Positions 1-6,209 of a DNA stretch of 14,335 nt are shown here, piece after piece. The position numbers and the translations under genes were made by a program. How positions within the stretch are numbered: position 1 is the first letter of the stretch; each line of letters begins with the position of its first letter. The notes under the pieces were generated by a model. That model was not told the origin of the DNA and ran no database searches. It saw nothing but the letters and a program-made list of their open reading frames with translations. The DNA is from CANKBT01 sp038235705 (GTDB lineage: Bacteria; Actinomycetota; Actinomycetes; Mycobacteriales; SCTD01): positions 1 to 14,335 of the forward strand of contig JBBSTR010000060.1 of the NCBI GenBank assembly GCA_038235705.1, read 5' to 3'.

Positions 1-133
1 CGTTGAGCTTCGGCGCGCCGGACGCGTCGTTCTGGGCCGGTGCGGCGAAGGCCGGGGACACCCCGAGGCCGGCCGCGAGCCCGGAGCTCAGGAGGACCGC
101 GAGCGCGCCCCTCGTCAGTGCAGTTCGTGCCAC
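1..133 (-). CDS. Exported protein, N-terminus only (runs off left edge)
   Basis: This frame is open from a GTG at 133-131 to the left edge, giving 44 complete residues. It is a textbook Sec signal peptide: a basic start (MARTALTR), a hydrophobic core rich in Ala, Leu, Val and Gly, and a likely signal peptidase I site after SPAFA at about residue 30, followed by the polar mature start APAQNDASG. A strong Shine-Dalgarno GAGGAG lies 5 bases before the GTG, which decides the start. The mature domain is outside the window, so the function is unknown. The MtrA-like box upstream (285-301) would suit a cell-wall hydrolase or Rpf-type protein, but that is inference only. It is transcribed divergently from fbiA. 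Confidence 0.75.
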   Translation of the reverse strand, partial: MARTALTRGALAVLLSSGLAAGLGVSPAFAAPAQNDASGAPKLN

Positions 134-192
134 GTGTTCTCCTCGTCGACCCGGCCGGCCACGCGTTCGCGCGCCGGACAGGCATGTGTTGT

Positions 193-206
193 AGGCCGTT
201 CGGCCT
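193..206. other. Short perfect hairpin in the leader of the exported-protein gene
   Basis: The arms AGGCCG and CGGCCT are separated by TT, a perfect 6-bp stem. It lies 60 bases before the GTG start of the leftmost gene, so it would sit in that gene's 5' leader if transcription starts upstream of it. There is no following T-tract. It may be chance in G+C-rich DNA. I found no sequence resembling the c-di-AMP (ydaO) riboswitch, which often precedes actinobacterial wall-hydrolase genes. Confidence 0.25.
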
Positions 207-284
207 GCTCGGTAGCCCGGACGGGTCAGTACACCGGGGTCCGGGCAGTGTCTCCGAGGTGCGCGTCGAGCGGAACAGCTCACA

Positions 285-301
285 CGTCACGATCGCGTTA
301 C
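285..301 (-). promoter_or_regulatory. MtrA-like direct-repeat box
   Basis: On the minus strand this reads GTAACGCGATCGTGACG, two GTNACG half-sites with an 11-base period. The loose direct repeat GTNAC-N6-GTNAC is how MtrA response-regulator sites are described in mycobacteria and Streptomyces, where MtrA controls wall hydrolase and Rpf-type genes. The box lies about 150 bases upstream of the exported-protein start and 110 bases upstream of fbiA, in the divergent gap. The match is by eye; no binding data are implied. Confidence 0.4.
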
Positions 302-410
302 AGACCAAGTTCAGATCCTGGCTGCTCTCCAGGACGTTTGGCGCACCCGGTTCCGGGCGGCGACCACGCCGAGCGACGACGCCAAGGAGCAACGCTGGCA
401 GACTCGTCGG

Positions 411-1337
411 GTGCGCATCACGGCCCTCGCGGGCGGCATCGGCGGGGCACGTTTCCTGCAGGGGGTGAGGGCGGCCTATCCGACCGCCCAGCTCACCGTG
501 GTGGTGAACACCGGCGACGACCTGACGCTGTACGGCCTGCGAATCTGTCCCGACCTCGACACCGTCATGTACACCCTCGGCGGCGGGATCGACACCGAGC
601 GCGGCTGGGGCCGGGACGGCGAGACCTTCCGCGCCAAGGAGGAGCTGGCGGCGTACGACGTGCCCTCCGCCTGGTTCGGGCTCGGTGACAAGGACCTCGC
701 CACCCACCTCGTACGGGCGCAGATGACCGCCGCCGGCTACGGCCTCACGGCGGTGACCGCGGCCCTGTGCGCCCGGTGGCAGCCCGGCGCCACCCTGCTG
801 CCGATGACCGAGGACCGCTTCGAGACGCACGTGCTCGTCGAGCGGGACGGCACGCGGCAGGCGATCCACTTCCAGGAGTGGTGGGTGCGCCACCGCGCCT
901 CGCTGACCGCCGAGGCGTTCGTCTCGGTCGGGGCGGACACGGCCCGGACCGGTCCGGGCGTGCTCGAGGCGATCGACGGCGCCGACCTGGTGCTGCTGCC
1001 GCCGAGCAACCCCGTGGTGAGCATCGGGACGATCCTGCAGCTGCCCGGGGTGCGCGAGGCGCTGGCCCGCGCGACCGTCGTCGGGGTCAGCCCGATCGTG
1101 TCCGACGCCCCGGTCCGTGGGATGGCCGACCGGTGCCTGTCCACGATCGGCGTCGCGACGACCGCCGAGGCGGTCGGACGGCACTACGGCGCCGACCTGC
1201 TCGACGGCTGGCTGGTCGACACCTCCGACGAGGGGGCGGACGTGCCCGGCGTACGGGTGCGCGCGGTGCCGCTGCTCATGACCGACGTCGACGCGGCTGC
1301 GCAGATGGCGCGGGCGGCGGTCGATCTTGCCTCCTGA
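411..1337 (+). CDS. fbiA: 2-phospho-L-lactate transferase FbiA/CofD (F420 biosynthesis)
   Basis: FbiA (CofD) joins a phosphoenolpyruvyl or phospholactyl group from its guanosine-activated donor to the deazaflavin Fo, making (dehydro-)F420-0. The protein has 308 residues, close to the usual size. It opens with the family's glycine-rich MRITALAGGIGGARFLQG (residues 1-18). The nucleotide/Fo-site motif NTGDD follows at 33-37, then DLDTVMYTLGG at 48-58 and PPSNPVVSIGTIL at 197-209. The start is GTG at 411, which places the conserved first strand at the N-terminus. No ATG, GTG or TTG lies in frame just upstream. The only clear Shine-Dalgarno-like AAGGAG (384-389) is 21 bases away, so initiation may be weak or leader-dependent. 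The last 11 bases overlap fbiB, indicating coupling. Confidence 0.96.
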   Translation: MRITALAGGIGGARFLQGVRAAYPTAQLTVVVNTGDDLTLYGLRICPDLDTVMYTLGGGIDTERGWGRDGETFRAKEELAAYDVPSAWFGLGDKDLATHLVRAQMTAAGYGLTAVTAALCARWQPGATLLPMTEDRFETHVLVERDGTRQAIHFQEWWVRHRASLTAEAFVSVGADTARTGPGVLEAIDGADLVLLPPSNPVVSIGTILQLPGVREALARATVVGVSPIVSDAPVRGMADRCLSTIGVATTAEAVGRHYGADLLDGWLVDTSDEGADVPGVRVRAVPLLMTDVDAAAQMARAAVDLAS

Positions 1338-2691
1338 CCCGAACCTTGGTGATCTTGACCGGCGTCTCGGCCCGAAGATCACTAAGGGCCTGGACGGCAC
1401 CGGGGGCTTCCGGGTCTTCGGCGTGCCCGGGCTGCCCGACGTCCGACCCGGCGACGACCTGGCGGCGCTGATCGCGGGCGCCGTCGAGCTGCTCGACGGC
1501 GACGTCGTCGTGGTCACGAGCAAGATCGTGAGCAAGGCCGAGGGGCGCCTGGTCACGGTGCCCGAGGGCACAGACCGCGAGCAGGTCCGGCTCGCCGCGG
1601 TCGCTGACGAGACGGTGCGCGAGGTGGCCCGGCGCGGGCCGGCGGTGATCGCCGAGACCCGGCACGGGCTGGTGATGGCCGCCGCCGGGGTGGACGCGAG
1701 CAACGTGCGTCCCGACGAGGTCGCGCTGCTGCCGCTGGACCCGGACGCCTCCGCGCAAGCCCTTCGCGCACGGCTGCGCGAGCTGTCCGGAGTCGACGTC
1801 GCGGTCGTCGTCAGCGACACGATGGGCCGGGCCTGGCGGGTCGGCCAGACCGACCAGGCGATCGGAGCTGCCGGGCTCGCCCCCGTGCGCGACGCCCGCG
1901 GCACCGCGGACACCTTCGGCGAGATCCTCGAGGTCACCGAGATCGCCGTGGCCGACGAGCTGGCCGCCGCAGCCGAGCTGGTGAAGGGCAAGAGCTCCGC
2001 CGTCCCGGTGGCTGTGGTCCGCGGGCTGGCGCTGCCCGACGACGGTCGCGGCGCTGCGACGCTGGTCCGGCCGGCCGCGCAGGACTGGTTCCGGCTGGGG
2101 ACGGTCGAGGCGCAGCGTTCGGTGGTTGCGCTGCGGCGGACGGTCCGGGAGTTCTCCGGCGACCCGGTGGACCTCGGGCTCGTGCGGCAGGCGCTCGCCG
2201 CCGCCGTCACCGCACCGGCCCCGCACCACACGACGCCGTGGCGGTTCGTGCTGCTGGCCGAGCGGCGTGACGCGTTGCTCGAGGCGATGGCCGCCCGATG
2301 GAGCGACGACCTCGCCGCGGACGGGTTCGATCCCGAGCAGGTCACCCGTCGGCTCGCCCGCGGCGACGTGCTGCGCCGCGCCCCGGTCGTGGTCCTGCCC
2401 TTCCTCGTACGGGAGGGCGCGCACGCCTACCCCGACGCCCGCCGCAGCGCAGCGGAGGAGCGACTGTTCGTCGTGGCCGGCGGGGCCGGCGTGCAGTCGC
2501 TGCTGGTGCAGCTGGCGACCCTCGGGCTCGGCAGCGCCTGGATCAGCTCGACCATGTTCTGCGCGGACGTCGTCCGCGAGGTGCTGGAGCTGCCCGCCGA
2601 CTGGGAACCGCTCGGTGCGGTCGCGGTCGGGCGCCCGCTGGCACCCCCGGCCCCCCGTGACCCGCGCCCGCCGGTCGTCCTGGAGCGCTGA
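1327..2691 (+). CDS. fbiB: Bifunctional F420-0:gamma-glutamyl ligase / nitroreductase-like FbiB
   Basis: FbiB adds glutamates to F420-0 through its CofE-like N-terminal domain, and its C-terminal FMN nitroreductase-fold domain reduces dehydro-F420. The 454-residue protein matches the two-domain actinobacterial form. The ligase half carries VVVTSKIVSKAEGR (61-74) and SDTMGRAWRVGQTD (163-176). The nitroreductase half begins near RRTVREFSGDP (270-280), with APAPHHTTPWRF at 297-308 and GLGSAWISSTMFC near 400-412. The start is TTG at 1327, overlapping fbiA by 11 bases. The next alternative, GTG at 1423, would remove the conserved FRVFG strand. Residues 6-21 are encoded by an inverted repeat (1344-1387), so the first 25 or so residues are probably not ancestral. 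Confidence 0.95.
   Translation: MPPDPNLGDLDRRLGPKITKGLDGTGGFRVFGVPGLPDVRPGDDLAALIAGAVELLDGDVVVVTSKIVSKAEGRLVTVPEGTDREQVRLAAVADETVREVARRGPAVIAETRHGLVMAAAGVDASNVRPDEVALLPLDPDASAQALRARLRELSGVDVAVVVSDTMGRAWRVGQTDQAIGAAGLAPVRDARGTADTFGEILEVTEIAVADELAAAAELVKGKSSAVPVAVVRGLALPDDGRGAATLVRPAAQDWFRLGTVEAQRSVVALRRTVREFSGDPVDLGLVRQALAAAVTAPAPHHTTPWRFVLLAERRDALLEAMAARWSDDLAADGFDPEQVTRRLARGDVLRRAPVVVLPFLVREGAHAYPDARRSAAEERLFVVAGGAGVQSLLVQLATLGLGSAWISSTMFCADVVREVLELPADWEPLGAVAVGRPLAPPAPRDPRPPVVLER
1344..1387. repeat. 13-bp inverted repeat inside the 5' end of fbiB
   Basis: The left arm CCTTGGTGATCTT (1344-1356) and right arm AAGATCACTAAGG (1375-1387) are complementary over 13 positions with a single G-T wobble, around an 18-base loop. 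The arms are A+T-richer than the surrounding genes. The element begins 7 bases after the fbiA stop codon and is translated as part of FbiB. It may be a dispersed palindromic (REP/MITE-like) element or an intercistronic mRNA structure; the window alone cannot decide. Confidence 0.6.
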
Positions 2692-2739
2692 GCCAGCAGC
2701 CGTCCGCGCAGGACACCGGGAGCAGCGCCGGTCAGGACG

Positions 2740-2832
2740 CGTTTCGCGCTGGTCCAGGCCGGTCAGGCCGCCGACGTCAAGCTCCGCGACATCGCCGAAC
2801 AGCACGTCCGCAGCGGCTCTCTCACCGGCTGA
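2740..2832 (+). pseudogene. Possible C-terminal remnant of an ANTAR-domain regulator
   Basis: Frame 2740-2832 ends in TGA and reads RFALVQAGQAADVKLRDIAE followed by QHVRSGSLTG. The stretch ending in KLRDIA resembles the last helix of ANTAR RNA-binding domains in GAF-ANTAR regulators, where an (S)Q..N.KLRD(V/I)A pattern is typical. Third codon positions are almost all G or C, as in real genes here. Nothing resembling the rest of a GAF-ANTAR protein precedes it, since fbiB ends 48 bases earlier. It would therefore be a stub left by deletion. The match is short and made by eye, so a chance resemblance remains possible. Confidence 0.3.
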
Positions 2833-2891
2833 AAGTCCGCGGCACGGCAGGTGGGGCAGACGGGCCCGCGCCTCCATCCCGTGCTGCGGGC

Positions 2892-2918
2892 CCGGCGCCT
2901 GGTGTTCACAAGCGCCGG
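2892..2918. terminator. Candidate weak terminator hairpin between convergent genes
   Basis: A perfect 7-bp stem, CCGGCGC/GCGCCGG, encloses a 13-base loop in the convergent gap after fbiB (plus) and the kinase gene (minus). Position fits a shared terminator, but there is no U-run on either side, so efficiency is doubtful. Confidence 0.25.
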
Positions 2919-3052
2919 ACCCTGACCTGGGCCGCCGACCGGTCGACGGCCCGGCCTGAGCGTCCTGTGCCCACCACACCGCGACTTGCCCCACCGGACC
3001 GGCAGCGGTGACGACGCTAGAAGCTGCCGCAACGTCAAGCCTCGGCCCACGG

Positions 3053-4642
3053 TCAGGAGAGCGGCCACCACGTGGTCTCGACCGGCGTCGCAGGGTTGCC
3101 GATCGCGTAAGCGGCCGCCAGCAGCACGGCCGCGAGCGTCAGGACGGCCAGGGCCGGGAGCCTGGTCGCCGCGCCCCGCAACCGGGCACGGGTAGACCGC
3201 TGACGGCGGCCGGTCAGCAGCGCCGCGGTGCCCAGCCCGACGCCGACCGCACCGGCGAGCCCTGAGGCGTCGGCCAGGTAGAGCACCCCGCCGACGACAG
3301 CCGGGACGGCGAGCCAGAACAACGCGCTCACCAGCAACGACCCTGACGCCCGGAGCAGGTGCCAGGGCAGCGAGACCACGGACCGCAGGCCGTCGGTCGC
3401 GCGCGGTCCCCGGCGCTCACGCTGCAGCTGCCGGGCATCGGCGACCCGCACGGCGGTCGTGGCGAGCAGTGCGACGGCCAGCACGGCGGCCGCGGTGACG
3501 AGCGGCCAGCGTCTGCCGCACGCCACGGCGATCGCGAGCGTCGACAGGCCCAGCAGCGCTCCCGGCCAGCGCGGCAGACGAGGACCGGAGGGCTCGTCGT
3601 CGTCCGGTCGCTCGCGCCCGCCGTCCGGTCCCTGGACGTCAGGCTGCGCGTCCCGGGTGTGGGTGGATAGCACCCGGGGGATCTCGCGGGGCCGTTCGAG
3701 CAGCTCGGTACGCGGAGCCGGCGGACGGTGGTCGGCGAGCACGGAGGTGGCCTGGGGGCCGAGCAGCGCGGTGAGGTCGGTAGCGCTGGTCGGCAGACCG
3801 GTACGCACCGGCTGGGGCCCTGACCCGACTCCGACCAGCTCCGGGAGGGCAGCCAGACCAGACCCGATCTGCTGCGGTGTCGGGCGACGCGACGCTCGTT
3901 TGTCGAGCGCCGCGGCCACCAGACCGCGCAGCGCGGCGGGCACCCCGGTGAGGTCCGGCGCGTCGTGCACGACCCGGTAGAGCACCGCGTCCGGTCGACC
4001 GGTGCCGAAAGGTGGGCGCCCGGTGGCGGCGTAGGCGACGACCGACCCCCAGGCGTGCACGTCGACCGCCGGCGACCACGAGCCGTCGCTGACCTGCTCC
4101 GGCGCCAGGTAGCCGGCGGTGCCGAGCAGGAGCCCGGTGCGGGTCAGGGCGGAGTCGGCGAAGACCGCAAGCCCGAGGTCGATGATCTGCGGCTCGCCGT
4201 CGACCATGAGCACGTTGCCGGGCGAGAGGTCCCGGTGCACGACCCCGGCCCGGTGGAGCACGTGCAGACCCTGCGCGAGCCCGTCGGCGAGGCGCCGCAG
4301 CTCGGGCTCGGCCAACGGGCCCTCCTGCTCGACCTGCTCGTCAAGGCGCCTCCCGGGCACGAACCGGGTGACGATCCACGGCGTCCGCGAGGCGACGTCG
4401 CCGCCGAGCACCTCGACCAGGTGGGGCCCGCGCACCCGCTGCAGCGCGTCCAGCTCACGCTCGAACCGCGCGCGCCCGTCGAGGGTCTCGAGCCCGTCGC
4501 GCAGCACCTTCACCGCCACCGCCCGCTGCTCCTGGTCGAGCCCGAGGTAGACGGTGCCCATGCCGCCCTGCCCGAGCCGACCCAGCAGCGTGTACGGCCC
4601 GAGCGACGCCGGGTCGCGGTCCAGCAGCGGCGTCAGCGACAC
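3053..4642 (-). CDS. Membrane-anchored Hanks-type serine/threonine protein kinase
   Basis: This 529-residue protein has an N-terminal kinase domain (about 15-270). Visible motifs are the glycine loop GRLGQGGMGTVYLG (21-34), the ATP lysine in VAVK (45), HRDLSPGN (136-143) with Asp138 and Asn143, the metal-binding motif DLG (155-157) in place of DFG, and GYLAPEQ (177-183). The lysine normal in HRDLKxxN is serine here. A proline- and charge-rich linker (about 280-355) leads to roughly five hydrophobic segments (361-376, 380-400, 434-456, 459-477, 494-514). No PASTA or other extracellular sensor domain is present. The start is GTG at 4642. It lies 62 bases downstream of the glycosylase gene and is last in the minus-strand run. 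Substrates are unknown; the neighbouring envelope genes are an obvious guess only. Confidence 0.93.
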   Translation of the reverse strand: MSLTPLLDRDPASLGPYTLLGRLGQGGMGTVYLGLDQEQRAVAVKVLRDGLETLDGRARFERELDALQRVRGPHLVEVLGGDVASRTPWIVTRFVPGRRLDEQVEQEGPLAEPELRRLADGLAQGLHVLHRAGVVHRDLSPGNVLMVDGEPQIIDLGLAVFADSALTRTGLLLGTAGYLAPEQVSDGSWSPAVDVHAWGSVVAYAATGRPPFGTGRPDAVLYRVVHDAPDLTGVPAALRGLVAAALDKRASRRPTPQQIGSGLAALPELVGVGSGPQPVRTGLPTSATDLTALLGPQATSVLADHRPPAPRTELLERPREIPRVLSTHTRDAQPDVQGPDGGRERPDDDEPSGPRLPRWPGALLGLSTLAIAVACGRRWPLVTAAAVLAVALLATTAVRVADARQLQRERRGPRATDGLRSVVSLPWHLLRASGSLLVSALFWLAVPAVVGGVLYLADASGLAGAVGVGLGTAALLTGRRQRSTRARLRGAATRLPALAVLTLAAVLLAAAYAIGNPATPVETTWWPLS

Positions 4643-4704
4643 CGGTCGAGCGTACGGGCTGCCGCGCCGGCGACCGGGACGTCAGCGGCATGAAGCAGAG
4701 CGGA

Positions 4705-5619
4705 TCAGTGCCGCCGGTGGTCCTGCACGGTCATCCGCGGTCCGAACCGGGGCTTGACGAAGCCGCTGCACTCGAGCAGGCGCACCACCCGGTAGCGGTG
4801 GGGCCGCCACGGCTCGAGCAGCGCGACCATGCCATCGTCGTCGACCGGCCGCCCCAGCAGGGCCCAGCCGACGTACGCGGACAGGTGGTAGTCGCCGACC
4901 GACAGCGCGTCGGTGTCACCGAGCGCCCGCTGCGCGATCTCCGCGACCGTCCACGGCCCGATCCCGGGCAGCGCCGACAGGCGGCGCGCTGCGTCGGCCG
5001 GGCTCATCGTGGCGACCTCCTCGACCCGGGCCGCGTAGCGGGTCGCCTCACAGATCGTGCGCGAACGCTTCGGGTCGACGCCGGCCCGGTGCCACTCCCA
5101 GCTGGGGACGGCGCGCCACGCGGCGACCGTCGGCGGCTGACGCATCCCCGCCGGCGCCGGTCCGTGCGCGGGCTCGCCGAACCGCAGCACGAGCGTACGG
5201 AACGCGGCGAAGGCCTCCTTGCCGGTGACCTTCTGCTCGAGCACCGACGGGACCAGCGCCTCCATCACCCGGCCGGTGCGCACGACCCGCAGCCCGGGGT
5301 GACGGGCGTGCGCCTCGGCCAGCCGCGGGTGGCGGGGCTCGAAGCCAACCCCTGCGTCCCGGCCGCCGAGCAGGTCCGGGACCCCCTCGACCACTCGTGA
5401 CGCGTCCGGCCCCCAGGCCTGCACGGCGATCTCGTGCGGGCCGCGCTGAACGACCCGGTAGGTCGCCCCGCAGACCGTGCGCCACACCACCCCGGGCTCG
5501 ACGCGCATCGTCGGGTCGCCCGCCCCCCGCCGAAGCGGGCCAAGGGTGCGCCGCACGTCGACCGCGTGCGTGGGACGCCACGTCGTCTCGGCGTACGGGA
5601 CGGCAAGGGTGGCGGTCAC
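4705..5619 (-). CDS. AlkA-like HhH-GPD DNA-3-methyladenine glycosylase
   Basis: This is a base-excision repair glycosylase expected to remove alkylated purines from DNA. The helix-hairpin-helix LSALPGIGPWTVAEIAQRAL sits at 214-233 and the likely catalytic Asp is in VGDYHL (Asp243), aligning with the Asp of AlkA's DDYL. The upstream half carries LEQKVTGKEA (127-136), typical of the HhH-GPD fold. The length of 304 residues is normal. The GTG start at 5619 keeps the conserved ETTWRPTHAVDVRRTLGPLR region; no obvious ribosome site precedes it, and the stop of the DUF4190 gene is only 19 bases upstream, suggesting co-transcription. A second alkylation-repair gene (Ada type) lies at the other end of the minus-strand run. 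Confidence 0.88.
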   Translation of the reverse strand: MTATLAVPYAETTWRPTHAVDVRRTLGPLRRGAGDPTMRVEPGVVWRTVCGATYRVVQRGPHEIAVQAWGPDASRVVEGVPDLLGGRDAGVGFEPRHPRLAEAHARHPGLRVVRTGRVMEALVPSVLEQKVTGKEAFAAFRTLVLRFGEPAHGPAPAGMRQPPTVAAWRAVPSWEWHRAGVDPKRSRTICEATRYAARVEEVATMSPADAARRLSALPGIGPWTVAEIAQRALGDTDALSVGDYHLSAYVGWALLGRPVDDDGMVALLEPWRPHRYRVVRLLECSGFVKPRFGPRMTVQDHRRH

Positions 5620-5638
5620 GGACGAGAGGTCGCGCGGC

Positions 5639-6175
5639 TCATCGGCTGAAGCTGTTCCCGAAGTCCCGGGCGCACTGGTCCTGGTCGGCCTGGGTCTGCG
5701 CCGCGTTCGTGCAGTCGGCGAAAGAGCCGAAGTCTCCGCGCGTCAGCGCGACGACGATCCCGACCCCGACGACGAGACCGAGGACGAGACCGATCGCCCC
5801 CGTGATGATCCCGGCCAGGGCGACCCCGCCGTTGTCGGCCTCACCCCGGCTCACCCGCTTGCGGCCGAGGACCCCGAAGACGAGGGCGAGCGCGCCGAGC
5901 ACGACCCCGCCGACTGCGCTCCAGAACAGCACCAACGAGGCGATGCCGAGCACGAGGGAGGCGACCCCGAAACCGTTCTTCTTCTGCACTCCGTAGCCAC
6001 CGGGCGGAGGCGGACCCTGGTAGCCGGGTGGCGGGCCGTACCCCTGGGGACCCTGCGGACCGACCGGAGCGGACCCCCAACCAGGCGGGGCCCCGTAACC
6101 GGGGGGCGGTTCATAGCCCTGCGGGGGTCGGCCCGGGGCGTCGGGGCGCGGACGAGGCTCGTAGGGGTCGGTCAT
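5639..6175 (-). CDS. DUF4190-type membrane protein with Pro/Gly/Tyr-rich tail
   Basis: This 178-residue protein is of unknown function. Residues 1-62 are a low-complexity cytoplasmic tail of PPGYG-like repeats. Two hydrophobic stretches follow (about 70-103, probably a hairpin, and 117-145), joined by a basic loop GRKRVSRGEADNGG. This arrangement is typical of actinobacterial DUF4190 proteins, whose role is not established. A short C-terminal domain of about 30 residues follows with two cysteines (155 and 168), possibly a disulfide if it faces outward. The start is ATG at 6175 with GAGAGGA a few bases upstream. It begins 34 bases after the manC stop, so it is probably in the same transcript. 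Confidence 0.8.
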   Translation of the reverse strand: MTDPYEPRPRPDAPGRPPQGYEPPPGYGAPPGWGSAPVGPQGPQGYGPPPGYQGPPPPGGYGVQKKNGFGVASLVLGIASLVLFWSAVGGVVLGALALVFGVLGRKRVSRGEADNGGVALAGIITGAIGLVLGLVVGVGIVVALTRGDFGSFADCTNAAQTQADQDQCARDFGNSFSR

Positions 6176-6209
6176 CGTGGGTCCTCTCGGAGCGCGGCCG
6201 GCGGCGGAC

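Larger units (their letters stand above)
134..410. promoter_or_regulatory. Divergent intergenic region between exported-protein gene and fbiA
   Basis: This 277-base gap separates two outward-facing starts, so it must hold promoters in both directions. It contains the MtrA-like repeat, the 193-206 hairpin, and two further small inverted repeats: TCCTGG/CCAGGA around a 7-base loop at 316-334, and CCCGG/CCGGG around two bases at 346-357. I could not identify convincing -35/-10 pairs. No coding sequence is supported here. Confidence 0.5.
2692..3052. other. Convergent intergenic gap with gene remnant and weak hairpins
   Basis: This 361-base gap lies between the 3' ends of fbiB and the kinase gene. 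Its first third holds an ANTAR-like remnant (separate entry). The rest shows no convincing gene. It has small G+C-rich inverted repeats: GCCCGC/GCGGGC at 2864-2891, and CCGGCGC/GCGCCGG at 2892-2918 with a 13-base loop. The latter could be a bidirectional terminator stem but lacks a T-tract. A 9-base inverted pair, GGTGGGGCA (2850-2858) and TGCCCCACC (2987-2995), encloses these. That could mark a decayed insertion or be chance. Confidence 0.4.

Noticed and set aside
134..300. c-di-AMP (ydaO-type) riboswitch in the leader of the left-edge gene
   Set aside because: Such riboswitches often precede actinobacterial wall-hydrolase genes, but I found none of the conserved purine-rich motifs, only a short hairpin and the MtrA-like repeat.
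1276..2994. 572-codon open frame on the minus strand opposite fbiB
   Set aside because: It is antisense to a clear F420 ligase gene. Its translation is rich in Arg, Gly, Asp and Pro with no recognisable fold, as expected from the opposite strand of a G+C-rich gene.
2763..3071. Minus-strand 102-codon frame containing a CPTC motif (possible zinc ribbon)
   Set aside because: It has a single Cys pair, otherwise arginine-rich low-complexity sequence, overlap with the kinase 3' end and no ribosome site. A chance frame is more likely.
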